DNA from: Brachionus plicatilis
Taxonomy: Eukaryota; Rotifera; Eurotatoria; Ploima; Brachionidae
NCBI GenBank assembly: GCA_010279815.1
Contig: QEOQ01000106.1
Span: 94,348-158,347, forward strand
DNA length: 64,000 nucleotides
Reading direction: 5' to 3'
Shown here: piece by piece, positions 21,608 through 31,791 of the stretch
How positions within the stretch are numbered: the first letter of the stretch is position 1
Layout of the letters: each line of letters opens with the position of its first letter
Notes under the pieces: generated by a model
Seen by the model: the letters and a program-made list of their open reading frames with translations, nothing else
The model's database searches: none
Told to the model about the DNA's origin: nothing
Made by a program: the position numbers and the translations under genes

Positions 21608-22393
21608 ATGAAAAATTTTGCTTTTTTTGCTTTAATAGCATTATTTTCTTGTCTTGGTGCATTGCCAATTGAGAATGAACCAAAAGATCCGATGCAGGGC
21701 GATTTTTTTGAAGGTGACATTGCTGGAGTCGACAAGGACCTTAAGGGTCTGGCTCAAATACCAACGTATTCGTATGGTAAATGGCCGAACGGCATTGTCC
21801 CCTACATAATTGATTCTGGAACCTACAGTTCAGAGCAAACAGCTACAATTCTGTCTGGAATGAGACTAATCGAGGATCAAACAAGAATTAATGGTAAAGA
21901 CTGCATTAGATTTGTTCCAAGAAGCTCACAAAGTACTTATTTAAAAATTTACAATGGACAAGGATGCTGGTCTTATGTTGGAAAACAAAATCAAGCCGGA
22001 GCCCAATTGGTATCGCTTCAAAAGCCGACCGCAACTAATAAAGCCTCGTGTGTGTGGAAAGGAACTGTTGCTCATGAGTTGCTTCATGCCTTGGGCTTCT
22101 GGCATGAGCAAAGTAGAATTGATCGTGATAACTATGTAAAAATTAACTGGCAGAATATTGCTAGTAATCAACAGCACAATTTTAACAAGTATGGTTCCTC
22201 GTCAGCTGATACTTTGGGATTTCCGTATGATTATTATTCAATAATGCACTATGAATGGAATGCTTTTTCTACCAATGGTCAGGCAACTGTTGTTCCACTT
22301 CAAAGTGGTGTTAATTTGGTAAATGCCTCGAAAAAAGATTTATTGACTAGCATCGATGTGGCCGAAATTAGAAAATATTACGGATGCTCTTAA
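21608..22393 (+). CDS. Astacin-family zinc metalloprotease (M12A), secreted
   Basis: A complete intronless 261-residue zymogen. Residues 1-18 are a signal peptide (MKNFAFFALIALFSCLGA). The propeptide carries the aspartate-switch motif FEGD (34-37), whose Asp blocks the zinc in the family. The catalytic domain has the astacin signature HELLHALGFWHEQSRIDRD at 156-174 (zinc ligands His156, His160 and His166; general base Glu157) and the Met-turn SIMHY at 211-215, whose Tyr is the fifth zinc ligand. Four cysteines (99, 120, 148, 260) fit the two conserved disulfides. There is no CUB, EGF or ShK tail, so this is a minimal astacin like the crayfish digestive enzyme. It probably cleaves extracellular or gut protein substrates. 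The start is supported by the signal peptide and the upstream TATA-like box; AATAAATAAAAT follows about 40 bases after the stop. Confidence 0.97.
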   Translation: MKNFAFFALIALFSCLGALPIENEPKDPMQGDFFEGDIAGVDKDLKGLAQIPTYSYGKWPNGIVPYIIDSGTYSSEQTATILSGMRLIEDQTRINGKDCIRFVPRSSQSTYLKIYNGQGCWSYVGKQNQAGAQLVSLQKPTATNKASCVWKGTVAHELLHALGFWHEQSRIDRDNYVKINWQNIASNQQHNFNKYGSSSADTLGFPYDYYSIMHYEWNAFSTNGQATVVPLQSGVNLVNASKKDLLTSIDVAEIRKYYGCS

Positions 22394-23806
22394 AAAAACA
22401 ATTATATTTGTTCCTGTAATTAATTTTATAAATAAATAAAATTAAGATTTTTAAAATCTTTATTTAAATATTTTTGTTTGCTTATTTAAAAGTTTTTATT
22501 TATTTTGAAAAAAAAGAAATTCGAAAAATAAATAATTAATATTTTTTTTATTCTTCTTGAAAAATGTTAAAATCAAATTAGTGAAATTATTTTAAAGTGT
22601 ACCTCTGATAATTGATAAAGATAAGATGATTGATTGAAATTCATTTTATTTTCTTCATTTTTTTAAATGATAATAAAAAAGATTTAAGCTGTATTTGAAA
22701 GTCAAGAAATAAAAACCGAAGAAGTCTTATTGAAGAAGTTACAGTCAAGAACTTGGCTTAATTATTCTCAATGTCTGTCAAAATCATGAATATGCATTCA
22801 TGGACAAAAGAATATTTTATACAATTTAAATTTCATTTATTAAAATTTTTCAATTTATTTAATTTTTAAAAAACACTTAAAAGGAATTAATCACTTAATC
22901 AACTGAAATATTAAAAATTTGGCAACAAAATAAATTTTAAGCTAAAAAAGTCTGATAACAAAATAAACATTATTTTGAGTAACAAAAAAATTAGTGCTTA
23001 AATATTTTTAGTATTTAATATTTTTTTTAATTACTTGCTCTGAGATTTAGAAATATATATTTTTGTTTATTTTATTATCGTAAACGGGAATATTAAAATT
23101 TAAATAATTGAAAATTTGAACAATTAAAAAATTAAAAAGTTGAATAAGATTAAAATTTGAATAATTAAATAGAATGCAATCTTTAAATAAAAAAGTATCT
23201 AAAAATTTTAAATCTAAAATTGATTTTGACAAAAATTAGTCCAATAGTCTGATTTGACTTGCATAAGACAAGCTCGGACTTTTTTCCCGACTATTTTTAC
23301 TTGTACTTTGAAAATTTTTAACAGCAAGTCAAATTTTTAAACAGGGATAGAATTAAATTTTAATACCTTAAAAAGCTTTATTTGTATCATTAAATTTAAA
23401 ATTAGCAATTTATCATTTTTTATCAAAATTTCAGATTTCATCACTAAAAATACAAAACCAAAAAATTATTTTTCGTAAAAATGATTGAAATCGAAGATCG
23501 AATCCTTTGTAAAAATCAGATTGTTGAATTGAGTCATTCTGAACAAGAGTGATTTGAATGACAATGAAGATGAAAGCAAATACTATAATGCCATTATAGA
23601 GCTCAATACTTCTAATTTGAGAAAAAATTTATTTCCGATTAAAAAAAATAAATTTACTTATTTAATTTATTTTATTTTTCTGCCAAAATTTTTACTTTGC
23701 CAAATTTTTTGCATATTATCAGAAATCAAAATACAATAAGCTGATTCTAAAATTGCCGAATTATTTTCATAAGCCCACTATAGAAACTAAATAATTTTTA
23801 TCCTAT
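22394..23806. other. Intergenic, with a possible broken ORF
   Basis: AT-rich. Around 23480-23700 (plus) a frame starting MIEIEDRILCKNQIVELSHS breaks and continues in another frame as NDNEDESKYYNAIIELNTSN, suggesting a decayed coding fragment of unknown origin. Nothing else recognised. Confidence 0.35.
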
Positions 23807-23979
23807 CCCGGGTTGGCATTGTGAATATTGGTACAAAAAACCAAGACAAAGACAAATAGTTCAGAAAATGTATCAGTTGCTTCAATTTACAGAACATGGA
23901 TAAGCTCTTCAGAACTTAAGCTTTGGCACTTTTAATATTTTGTTTTGCTTTTGTACCAAAATTCACGATGCCCTCGGGT
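23807..23979. mobile_element. ~173-bp MITE-like element with ~30-bp inverted ends
   Basis: The left end CCCGGGTTGGCATTGTGAAT continues to TTGGTACAAAA. It pairs with the right end, which reads on the minus strand ACCCGAGGGCATCGTGAATT continuing to TTGGTACAAAA. No ORF and no convincing target duplication, so the superfamily is open. Confidence 0.65.
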
Positions 23980-24677
23980 TTCTAATAAATTTATTTATGT
24001 TAGAAAAAATTGAAAAATTTAATTATTTCAATAATAATTTAAATATTTTAATTATTTCTTCGCCCATTTTATACCAGAATCCCATGAGCTAGTATGCAAG
24101 GATTACGGTAGCCTTTATTTTTTTTATTTAAGTTATTTTTTATTAAGAGAATTGAACTAAATCTGAAATTTTGGTATTGATTAAATATTATTAAATTGAA
24201 TAATAATTTCGACATGTTATCTAAAAAAATAATACCATTATGAAAATTTAGTGATTAATTCATAAGTCTTTATAAGACAAAATTAAATTAAAAACAAAAA
24301 TTGTAAAAATTTAAATAAAAAGAATTACTTAGAATTATGAAATAAAAAAAAGCAAATTTCATTTAAATTTTAGTTTTTTATCTCAATGACAAGCAGGAAC
24401 AACAACGACAAAAAATTAGAAAATACGATATATAAGGCTTATTTTAATTATTATTTAATGGAAATAAAAGCGCTTTAAAAATTTAGAATTTTTAAAAATT
24501 TGAAATATAGCAGCCATTACCTCAAAGAAAATTTTCTTTCCAAATCTTTTTTTAAACTTCTTCTACTAGCAGCATTTTTTTAAATTTGGCAGCAGACTAT
24601 GGGAAAAGTTAAGAAATTTTTGAACAAGTAAAAAAGTATAAAATTTAGAAAAAATTCAGAAATCATTATTTTTAAAA
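23980..24677. other. Intergenic upstream of ENGase
   Basis: AT-rich; no gene, repeat or clear TATA box could be supported. Confidence 0.4.
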
Positions 24678-26576
24678 ATGAATTTTTTTACCACGGACTC
24701 AATATCGTGTAAACCAATATCCACTTTTTCCCAGTTGATTAAATGGTCCGGTGACACAGCTCAAAAATACAACACTACTTCACTCAATCCTGTTTATTAC
24801 TTCACCAAAGATCAAGCGCCCAAATTCCTGGTTTGTCATGACATGAAAAATAATTATCTTGGCGACAAATTTTTCCAAGGCTCCAACTCTTCAACAGAAT
24901 ACTCTTTCTATCACTGGAATCTAATAGACACATTCATTTACTTCAGTCACCATTTTGTAACCATTCCAACAGAAAGCTGGATAAACGCTGCACACGAAAA
25001 CAACTGCCGAATTTTGGGCACCATCATTACCGAGTTTGACCAAGGTGAAACAATTTGCTCTTTGATCTTCGAAAATGTGGACCTAATAGTTGACAAGCTA
25101 GTTCAAATAACTTGTCATTACGGTTTTGATGGATGGCTAATAAACATCGAAAACAAAGTAAAGCAAGTGGAAAAATTGGATTATTTTGTAAAGAATTTGT
25201 GCGAAAAATTAAAGAAAACTAATGATAAATTGTATCAAGTTATATGGTACGATAGTGTTGTAAAAACAGGTGAATTAAAGTGGCAAAATGAGCTAAATAT
25301 TTCGAACGAGCATTTTTTTCACATGACAGACGGCATCTTTCTCAATTATACTTGGAAAGATCAAAATTTGAAAAACTCTCTTGACATGGCCAAAGAGCGC
25401 TTTAGGGACGTGTTTGTGGGCATAGATGTTTTTGGTCGTGGTTGCCATGGCAACGGTGGATTCAACACATGTCAAGCTATGGAAAAAATTCAAAACGTGG
25501 ACCTAAGCTATGCTTTGTTTGCTCCAGGATGGATACATGAATGCAATGATGCAAAAAAATTTTTCGAAAACAACCAAAAATTTTGGTCATTGCTGCAAAA
25601 GTTTACATACAAGCGAAAAATTAAACACTTGCCAATTGTAAGCTCATTCTCACACGCATCAGGTAAGAATTTTTTTATACAGGGTTGTAAGTTGTCGGAC
25701 ACATGGAATAATTTAAATTTACAATCGCTGCTTCCTGTAGTGGAAAACTCCGACTGGGATTTTGATGATGGCTTTTTTGGTGGCAGTTGTCTGAGCCTAG
25801 AGGCTGGAGCCCATTCCATATTCGACTTGGATTTAGCTGTCAATTCAGCAAAATCGTTTATTTTCCAGCTTGTGTTTAAGACTGAAGGTAATGTGAAGAT
25901 AAATCTGGACAGTGACAAAACAGAGATGCAACTTACTGGCAATAGTGATCAATTGATCATTTTGAAGAGCTTTGAAAAAAATATCCAGTCTTGGAAAAGC
26001 AAAAAATTTATTTTTAAATTTAAAAATGACTTTTTGCTAAAAAATATCAAGCTGATTGGGGAGAAAAAAGTAAAGCTAGGTTTGATTAGATTTTTTGAGG
26101 AAGAAGAGGAAGAAAAAGAGAGCGTCATTAAAAAAATTAAGCCAAATCCCATTGAAATGAAATATTCCGTGATGAAATTGGAAAATAATGTTTATTTGTT
26201 GATTCAGCTTTATGTTTCTAAATTGAGTTGGAAATTTTATAATGTTTTGTTGAATAAAAATGCCGGATCCAGTTTGAAAGAAGATATGAATTTGAGCTAT
26301 GTTGGTTCAAGCAAAAAAAACAAGTTTAGCCTTTGTGTGAAATTAACTAAAAATATTTTCATTGATTCTACAAATGAGTCCAGAAATGATGAATTAAAGA
26401 TTGGCATTTTAGTTCATGAAATGGATAATCTTATGGAAAATGTGGTCAAAAATGAGCAAATATTTGGTTCGGAATCAGTGCACTCTTTAAATTTAAATTT
26501 TCCCTTGCTAAAATTGCATAACAGTAATGATATGAATTTTATTGAACAAGTAATTTATGATATGGAATTTTTCTAA
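24678..26576 (+). CDS. ENGASE: Cytosolic endo-beta-N-acetylglucosaminidase (GH85)
   Basis: A single uninterrupted 632-residue frame. GH85 enzymes cleave the chitobiose core of N-glycans, releasing free oligosaccharides during turnover of misfolded glycoproteins in the cytosol. The N-terminal barrel shows the family blocks in order: YHWNLIDTFIYFSHHFVTIP (79-98), WINAAHENNCRILGTIITEF (101-120) and GFDGWLINIEN (149-159). In the last, Asn156 and Glu158 correspond to the catalytic pair of substrate-assisted hydrolysis in this family. VFVGIDVFGRGCHGNGGFNT follows. A beta-rich C-terminal part (about 340-632) fits the accessory domains of animal ENGases. There is no signal peptide, as expected for the cytosolic form. 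The length is slightly below the human protein (~740). Being intronless contrasts with split neighbours. AATAAA follows at 26628. Confidence 0.95.
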   Translation: MNFFTTDSISCKPISTFSQLIKWSGDTAQKYNTTSLNPVYYFTKDQAPKFLVCHDMKNNYLGDKFFQGSNSSTEYSFYHWNLIDTFIYFSHHFVTIPTESWINAAHENNCRILGTIITEFDQGETICSLIFENVDLIVDKLVQITCHYGFDGWLINIENKVKQVEKLDYFVKNLCEKLKKTNDKLYQVIWYDSVVKTGELKWQNELNISNEHFFHMTDGIFLNYTWKDQNLKNSLDMAKERFRDVFVGIDVFGRGCHGNGGFNTCQAMEKIQNVDLSYALFAPGWIHECNDAKKFFENNQKFWSLLQKFTYKRKIKHLPIVSSFSHASGKNFFIQGCKLSDTWNNLNLQSLLPVVENSDWDFDDGFFGGSCLSLEAGAHSIFDLDLAVNSAKSFIFQLVFKTEGNVKINLDSDKTEMQLTGNSDQLIILKSFEKNIQSWKSKKFIFKFKNDFLLKNIKLIGEKKVKLGLIRFFEEEEEEKESVIKKIKPNPIEMKYSVMKLENNVYLLIQLYVSKLSWKFYNVLLNKNAGSSLKEDMNLSYVGSSKKNKFSLCVKLTKNIFIDSTNESRNDELKIGILVHEMDNLMENVVKNEQIFGSESVHSLNLNFPLLKLHNSNDMNFIEQVIYDMEFF

Positions 26577-29330
26577 ATAATTTTTTTGTAAATCTCCTAT
26601 TTAAAAACTAAATTTTAATACTAATTTAATAAAATTTTATAATTTTAATTTTTTTTCTAATGTTTTTAATACTTTTAACGTGATTAAAGACTATAAGTTT
26701 TAAGTCTTGTTAAAATAAATTTTTGAAGAATTTTTCAAGCTTATTTGAATAAACTTAATTTAATTCAAAGATAAAATATTTATTATCTAAATGTAAAATA
26801 AAAAGAAATTAGAGATCAGAATTCATTTAATCTTAGAACAATTTTTTAGTTTTTAATCAAATACCCTAAACAACTAAACGATTAACAACAAAATATCACT
26901 ATGAATTTGGTACTCACACAAAAACCTAAAATAAATTGGAAAAGTTCCTCAAATAGATCGCTGATTCTAACTGGTATCTCCGAATTAATGTTAATAAAAA
27001 ATTAAAAAATTTTAATCACAACAGGAAAATTATCCCAGAGCATAAAAATTAAACCTTTAGATTCTTCAAATTAAAAAAATTAAATTTCGATGGAACCTTT
27101 TGGGCCACATATTAGAACAAAGACTATTAAATCTCATTTACTTTTCAAAATAATTTCAGAATTTTTTCTTTAAATACGAAATAAATAAAAATTATTAATA
27201 TTTAATAGATATTAATAATTTGAATTTATTTGAATGTGAAAGTCTGGCACACTTTTCGTATCCAAATCGAATTGAAATTCAATTTATTCAATGAATTCTT
27301 TTTTAATTAAATTTTTTTGATCAATTATTTTTTTGATTAATTTTTATTTTCAAATATTAAATTAAATATTTATTGTATTCAGTTTTTGGTCCAAAAATTT
27401 AATAATTTTAAATATTATTTCGAATATTTTAGATATTCAATTTTTAATTTAAATAAATTAATTTTAAATATATTATTAATTCAAACCTAATTTTCATTCG
27501 AAATGCTACTTATTCTATATTACTAATATTTATTAAAATGGTAATATTAAAAACCGTAATTTAAAAATCGTCTTTCCTTTAAAAACTACATTTATCACAA
27601 AATTTGTTAAGTTGTATGCTTGTGTCAAATGTCAAATCTGTGTATTTTGGATACTTGCATAAAAATTTTTAATTTTTTTCAAAAAAAACAACTTTAAATT
27701 TATTAAATTTAATCAGAATTATTTTAAATATTTTTAATTAACGTTGCTACACGCTTTCTTTGAACAAAATTCCATGAGTACTTTTTATCAAATATTTTTC
27801 CATTAAAATATAAATATATTTTAATATATTAACTCATAAATAATATCTTTGAATGAATTTTTCTTATTTTATTAATTTTTTTCATCATTTTCATTTGCTG
27901 AACTTTAATCCTCACCATCTGAATTAATACTTAAATTTTTGCCTACTTAAATGAAAATAGAAAATGAAAGACTTAATCTATGCTTCTCTTATTTTTCGGA
28001 ATTCGTTGGCGTCATTTACTGTTTTGTTGAAATTCGTAGAACTAAGCATTTTAATTAAATTTCAATTACATTTATTTTTATTTGTTTATTTATTTAGTTA
28101 TATTTAAAAAAATAATCTTAATTTTTCAAATATAGTTTAATATTTAATTATGCTAATATTTCAGATATTTTATTAAAAAATTGTGGTAAAAATTTTTCAA
28201 AATTGATCAAAATATTAAATCTTAAAATTATTTATCCAGTAAAAATAATTGTTTTCACAAAAAAAAAAATGTTTCAAAAAATTCAGTTCAACTTATTATT
28301 AATTTTGATTGCTGAAACAATTTTATGACAAATGATAAAATTTTTTTTATAAAATTCCGATCCAAAATTTTCCAATGGATTCGATTGTCAATTCTAAATG
28401 AACCACTATGATCTTTGTTTAAATCATTCAGAATTTTTTTTTATTTGTAAATAATCAATTTTTAATTATCATCTATAATTTTTACAAAAATTATTTGATT
28501 GAAAATATTGAATGTGAAAAAAAATACAATTGTAAATTTTTTTCCTAGAAAATCAATCAAAAAAAGTTATGCGAATAAATTGTAATTAAGGAAATTTTTT
28601 TTCAATTTTCGAAAATTTACGTGTCTGTTATTAAATAAAAAGCCTAGTCCTTGGCATACAAATTGAAATAACACGCACATTTTAATTCCAGAAAAATTGG
28701 CACTCATAGAGAGGAATAAATAATCTTTATGAATTTAAAAAATTTATTTAACTTTAATTATGCTATTATTGCGGCACTCTTTAATTATTTTTATGCAAAC
28801 ATTTTTATCTAATTTCAAAGCAAATAATAAAATAAGTTTAGTCAAATCCAAAAATTTCCTATTACAACACCATTTTAAGTGAAAAGAAAGGGCGTTTTTA
28901 TTTAAGATGAACCTCATCAAATGATATTTGTCTAATTTTCTTTAAAGTAAAATCTAAATCTGCTGATTGCAAAAAATATATAAAAAAAATAAATTTTTAT
29001 GGAGGTGTTGAGCTAATTTAAACTAAGAAAACAATGAGTAATGTTGACGCTCAAATCGTTATGAAATGCATATCGAAATAATGCTGAATAAAATAATTGT
29101 CGATTATTTTCTTTTCAGCTTAATTTCGATGTACTTAACAAATAAGGAACTTTTAAATTAAATATTTTAACAACTGAATATTTAAATTTTTGTTAAAAAA
29201 CAAGTCAAATATATTAAGTGAAACTCCTACAAGTATGTTTCTAATTTTATCATAAGCACATTATCTTAACATGCTGCTTTTTATTGAATTTGAAAAAAAA
29301 AAGTCACGTAAATTCATATGGGTAATAGCG
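26577..29330. other. 2.75-kb gene-poor region
   Basis: Apart from the ENGase poly(A) signal at 26628-26633, I see only A/T-rich sequence with no open frame, no inverted repeat and no recognisable element. Confidence 0.45.
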
Positions 29331-29339
29331 TTATATAAA
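29331..29339 (+). promoter_or_regulatory. TATA box of the small Cys-rich secreted gene
   Basis: TTATATAAA lies 51 bases before the ATG at 29382. Confidence 0.5.
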
Positions 29340-29381
29340 CTTTATTAAAATAATTTTTAATTGATTATTAATTAAAAGTCG

Positions 29382-29681
29382 ATGATGAATCAAAGATTGA
29401 CTTGGCTTTTACTTAAAGTTATAATATTGTTTAACAGTGGAGTTATTGACACAAGTTTGATGCAAAAACTTGGACCAAGATACAAAAGGACTCAATTTTG
29501 CTGCAGTGTGTATGATTTTTATTTTGGCGAGTCTTGTTGTTGTAGGGATAGAAAAGGACAGTTGATACACAGTACAAATCTTGTGATGAACCACTATGAG
29601 TTGAGTATTTTGACCATAGTTAACCCGGATTGTGTCAAACACAAGTGTCCATATGGTTGGAAATGTCCGTATATGGAGTAA
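29382..29681 (+). CDS. Small secreted cysteine-rich protein, 99 aa
   Basis: A complete short frame with a signal peptide (MNQRLTWLLLKVIILFNSGV, cleavage near residue 22-25). The mature part has eight cysteines in the pattern CC-x9-CCC-x29-C-x4-C-x5-C, ending CPYGWKCPYME. Cys density and a TATA box at the right distance support a real secreted peptide, perhaps disulfide-knotted. No family is recognised. The first of two in-frame ATGs (MM) is used as start. A downstream exon cannot be excluded because the final CPYGWKC resembles the start of a repeat module. Confidence 0.55.
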   Translation: MMNQRLTWLLLKVIILFNSGVIDTSLMQKLGPRYKRTQFCCSVYDFYFGESCCCRDRKGQLIHSTNLVMNHYELSILTIVNPDCVKHKCPYGWKCPYME

Positions 29682-30084
29682 AATTATTCCCTTATTTTAG
29701 TTTGATTCTACACATGAAAATTTTAGTAAGACTCATCCATCATTATTGTAAAATTTCAAGCTAATATTTAGCACCAAAATAAGTCTTGAATAAAAATATT
29801 TAAGCCTAATTTTTGATATATTTTTTTTTTCCTAACATGGAAAATTTAATTTCCTGTAAAATCTGATGCCAAAAAAGCGCTATGAATCAGCTTTTTTTTT
29901 TTTTTTTTTGATAGTTTATTTAATAAAATTTTTAAATGGCTTTGAGTAATTAAACTTTAAACTCCTTTCACCATTGTTAGAAGAATTTTTAAATTTGTTA
30001 GAGTTTAAATAATTTCCTGCTTTAATAGGGTATTGATCACTTAGATATCAAAATTTTGGCCTATTATACATCAAAATAAGTTAT
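29682..30084. other. Intergenic
   Basis: A/T-rich with a long poly(T) run at about 29893-29909. No gene seen. Confidence 0.4.
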
Positions 30085-30440
30085 AAAATTGACTTGCTTT
30101 TTTCAACCTATCGATATATTTTTGACATTTTTCTTCCGTCAAACTTCTTTGAAATTAGTAAATTTTATCAAAAATTTCCGACTTTGTTATGCTACCAGAT
30201 TTTCGCACAAAACATTTCATTTCATGCCAAAGCATCTCAATTGGGTTTAAGTGTGAGGGCCTAGCAGGTGAACGAATCCTAAATATTTATTTCTAACTCA
30301 ATTATTTCTTAAATCGACCTTAATTACCCATTTTATACAGTTCTTTTCTAAAAAAAGACATACATTTCTCTGATTTATGTTTGAAGTCATTATCTTGATG
30401 CAAAACGAAATCAAAATCGTATTTTAATGCTCCAAACACA
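30085..30440 (-). pseudogene. Tc1/mariner-like transposase relic (C-terminal half)
   Basis: The minus strand encodes, in separated frames, FVLHQDNDFKHKSEKCMSFF (the HQDND..KH block with the second catalytic Asp of Tc1 transposases) and, about 150 bases on, SHLNPIEMLWHEMKCFVRKS (the DLNPIENLW block, with the third acidic position here NPIE). A helical tail ending CQKYIDRLKK follows. Stops and frame changes separate the pieces, so it is dead. The DNA-binding half is missing. Confidence 0.75.
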
Positions 30441-30624
30441 AACAATAAATCCGACAAAATCACTATGAGTTTAGTATCAATTCCTGATCTAGCAAATAAA
30501 AAAAAAAGTCAGGACTTGGACTTTTTTTGGGACTTTTAAACAACTCTGGATATGGGATAAAAATAAAAAAAATGGTAAAAAAATGAAAAAAAAAATAGAA
30601 AAAATAGAAAAAAGAAGAAAAGAA

Positions 30625-30825
30625 GGTAAACAATATATCATAGCGAGCGGAAGTGAGGATAAGACAATCAAGATTAGCAGCTTTCAAAATTCAGAATGCA
30701 TCAAAACACTCACAGGTCATACTAATCGGGTTGCTTGTTTTCTTTCAATTGATCAAAACACCATAGCGAGCGGAAGTTCCAATGGGAAAATCAAGATTTC
30801 CTTATCTTATTTTATAGAATGCTAA
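30625..30825 (+). pseudogene. WD40-repeat fragment (about 1.5 repeats)
   Basis: The frame reads IIASGSEDKTIKISS..NSECIKTLTGHTNRVACFLS..NTIASGSSNGKIKIS, two blade-like segments with the typical GHT and ASGS motifs, then stops. The normal Trp of IKIW is replaced by Ser in both. It starts in low-complexity Lys/Glu codons without a plausible N terminus. It is similar in style to the 16083-17365 gene, so a decayed paralogue is likely; an isolated exon of a large WD gene is possible. Confidence 0.55.
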
Positions 30826-30840
30826 GTTGTAAATGCAACT

Positions 30841-31000
30841 TAGTGCAACATTCAAAGTTGCATCAAATATCAAGATCTGCTTAATTTGCAGAGTTTAGCA
30901 GAAATTAAATTTCAATAAAATCGAGCGTATTACATTTTGCAGAGATTTTACACATCATTAGCAGACTTTTACAGTTGATGCAACTTTGAATGTTGCACTA
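30841..31000. mobile_element. ~160-bp element with 26-bp perfect inverted repeats
   Basis: TAGTGCAACATTCAAAGTTG continuing to CATCAA at 30841-30866 is perfectly inverted at 30975-31000. Weaker pairing continues outward (TAGAATGC.. versus ..GCATTCATAG), so true ends may be near 30815 and 31015. Non-coding, MITE-like, superfamily unknown. Confidence 0.7.
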
Positions 31001-31587
31001 TTCTGCATTCATAGAATTAATTTTTAAATTTTAGTAAAAAAGTTATTTAATTTTTTTACACTTTGTTCTGTTCTTTTGTACTGAACTTCACCAAACCTTC
31101 AAAAGGTAAAATTTTAGTTGTTGTTTCCAACAAATTTTGATTCATCAGACTTAATGAAAAATGATTAGATACCTATTTTAATCGCTTTTTATCATTCTTT
31201 CAAAGTATTAAAGACAAATATTATCTAAAAAAACTGATCAATCATTTTGATTTTGATTTTGATCCTCTAAACTCTAACTTTATGTTTATCAAATATTAAT
31301 TCTTACAATTTCTTAACTTATTTAATAGCTTATAATCAGGATGAATCAATCAATGATCGAGAAAAAAATTCATGAAATAATCAAAATCACGAGAGAAGCG
31401 ACCAAGGAATAAAAGTCAAATTCAAGGCTGTTGTCAATAGTCAAATTGCCATAAGCCCAAACCAAAACACTCCCTAAAATTAGATTTTTTTATTTGTTAA
31501 TTAATTTTTATTAAACATTATGGATCGTTTTAATAAACGATTCGAGATTCTATTTTTTAAATATTTCATATTTTAACAAGGGTGACT
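31001..31587. other. Intergenic before the MULE element
   Basis: No gene seen. Sequence is ordinary A/T-rich. Confidence 0.35.
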
Positions 31588-31791
31588 CTATTGACACATA
31601 GTGTTGCAATAAATTATTTTATTGACACACTATGTTACAATAAATTATTTTATTGACACACTATGTTACAATAAATTATTTTATTGACACATGAGTGTTT
31701 AAAAATAAACAAAACAAAGTATTTTATTCAAAGAAAATCGCATAAAAAAAATTTAAGTCCGGAAGCAACATAAAAAACAATAACATAAAAT

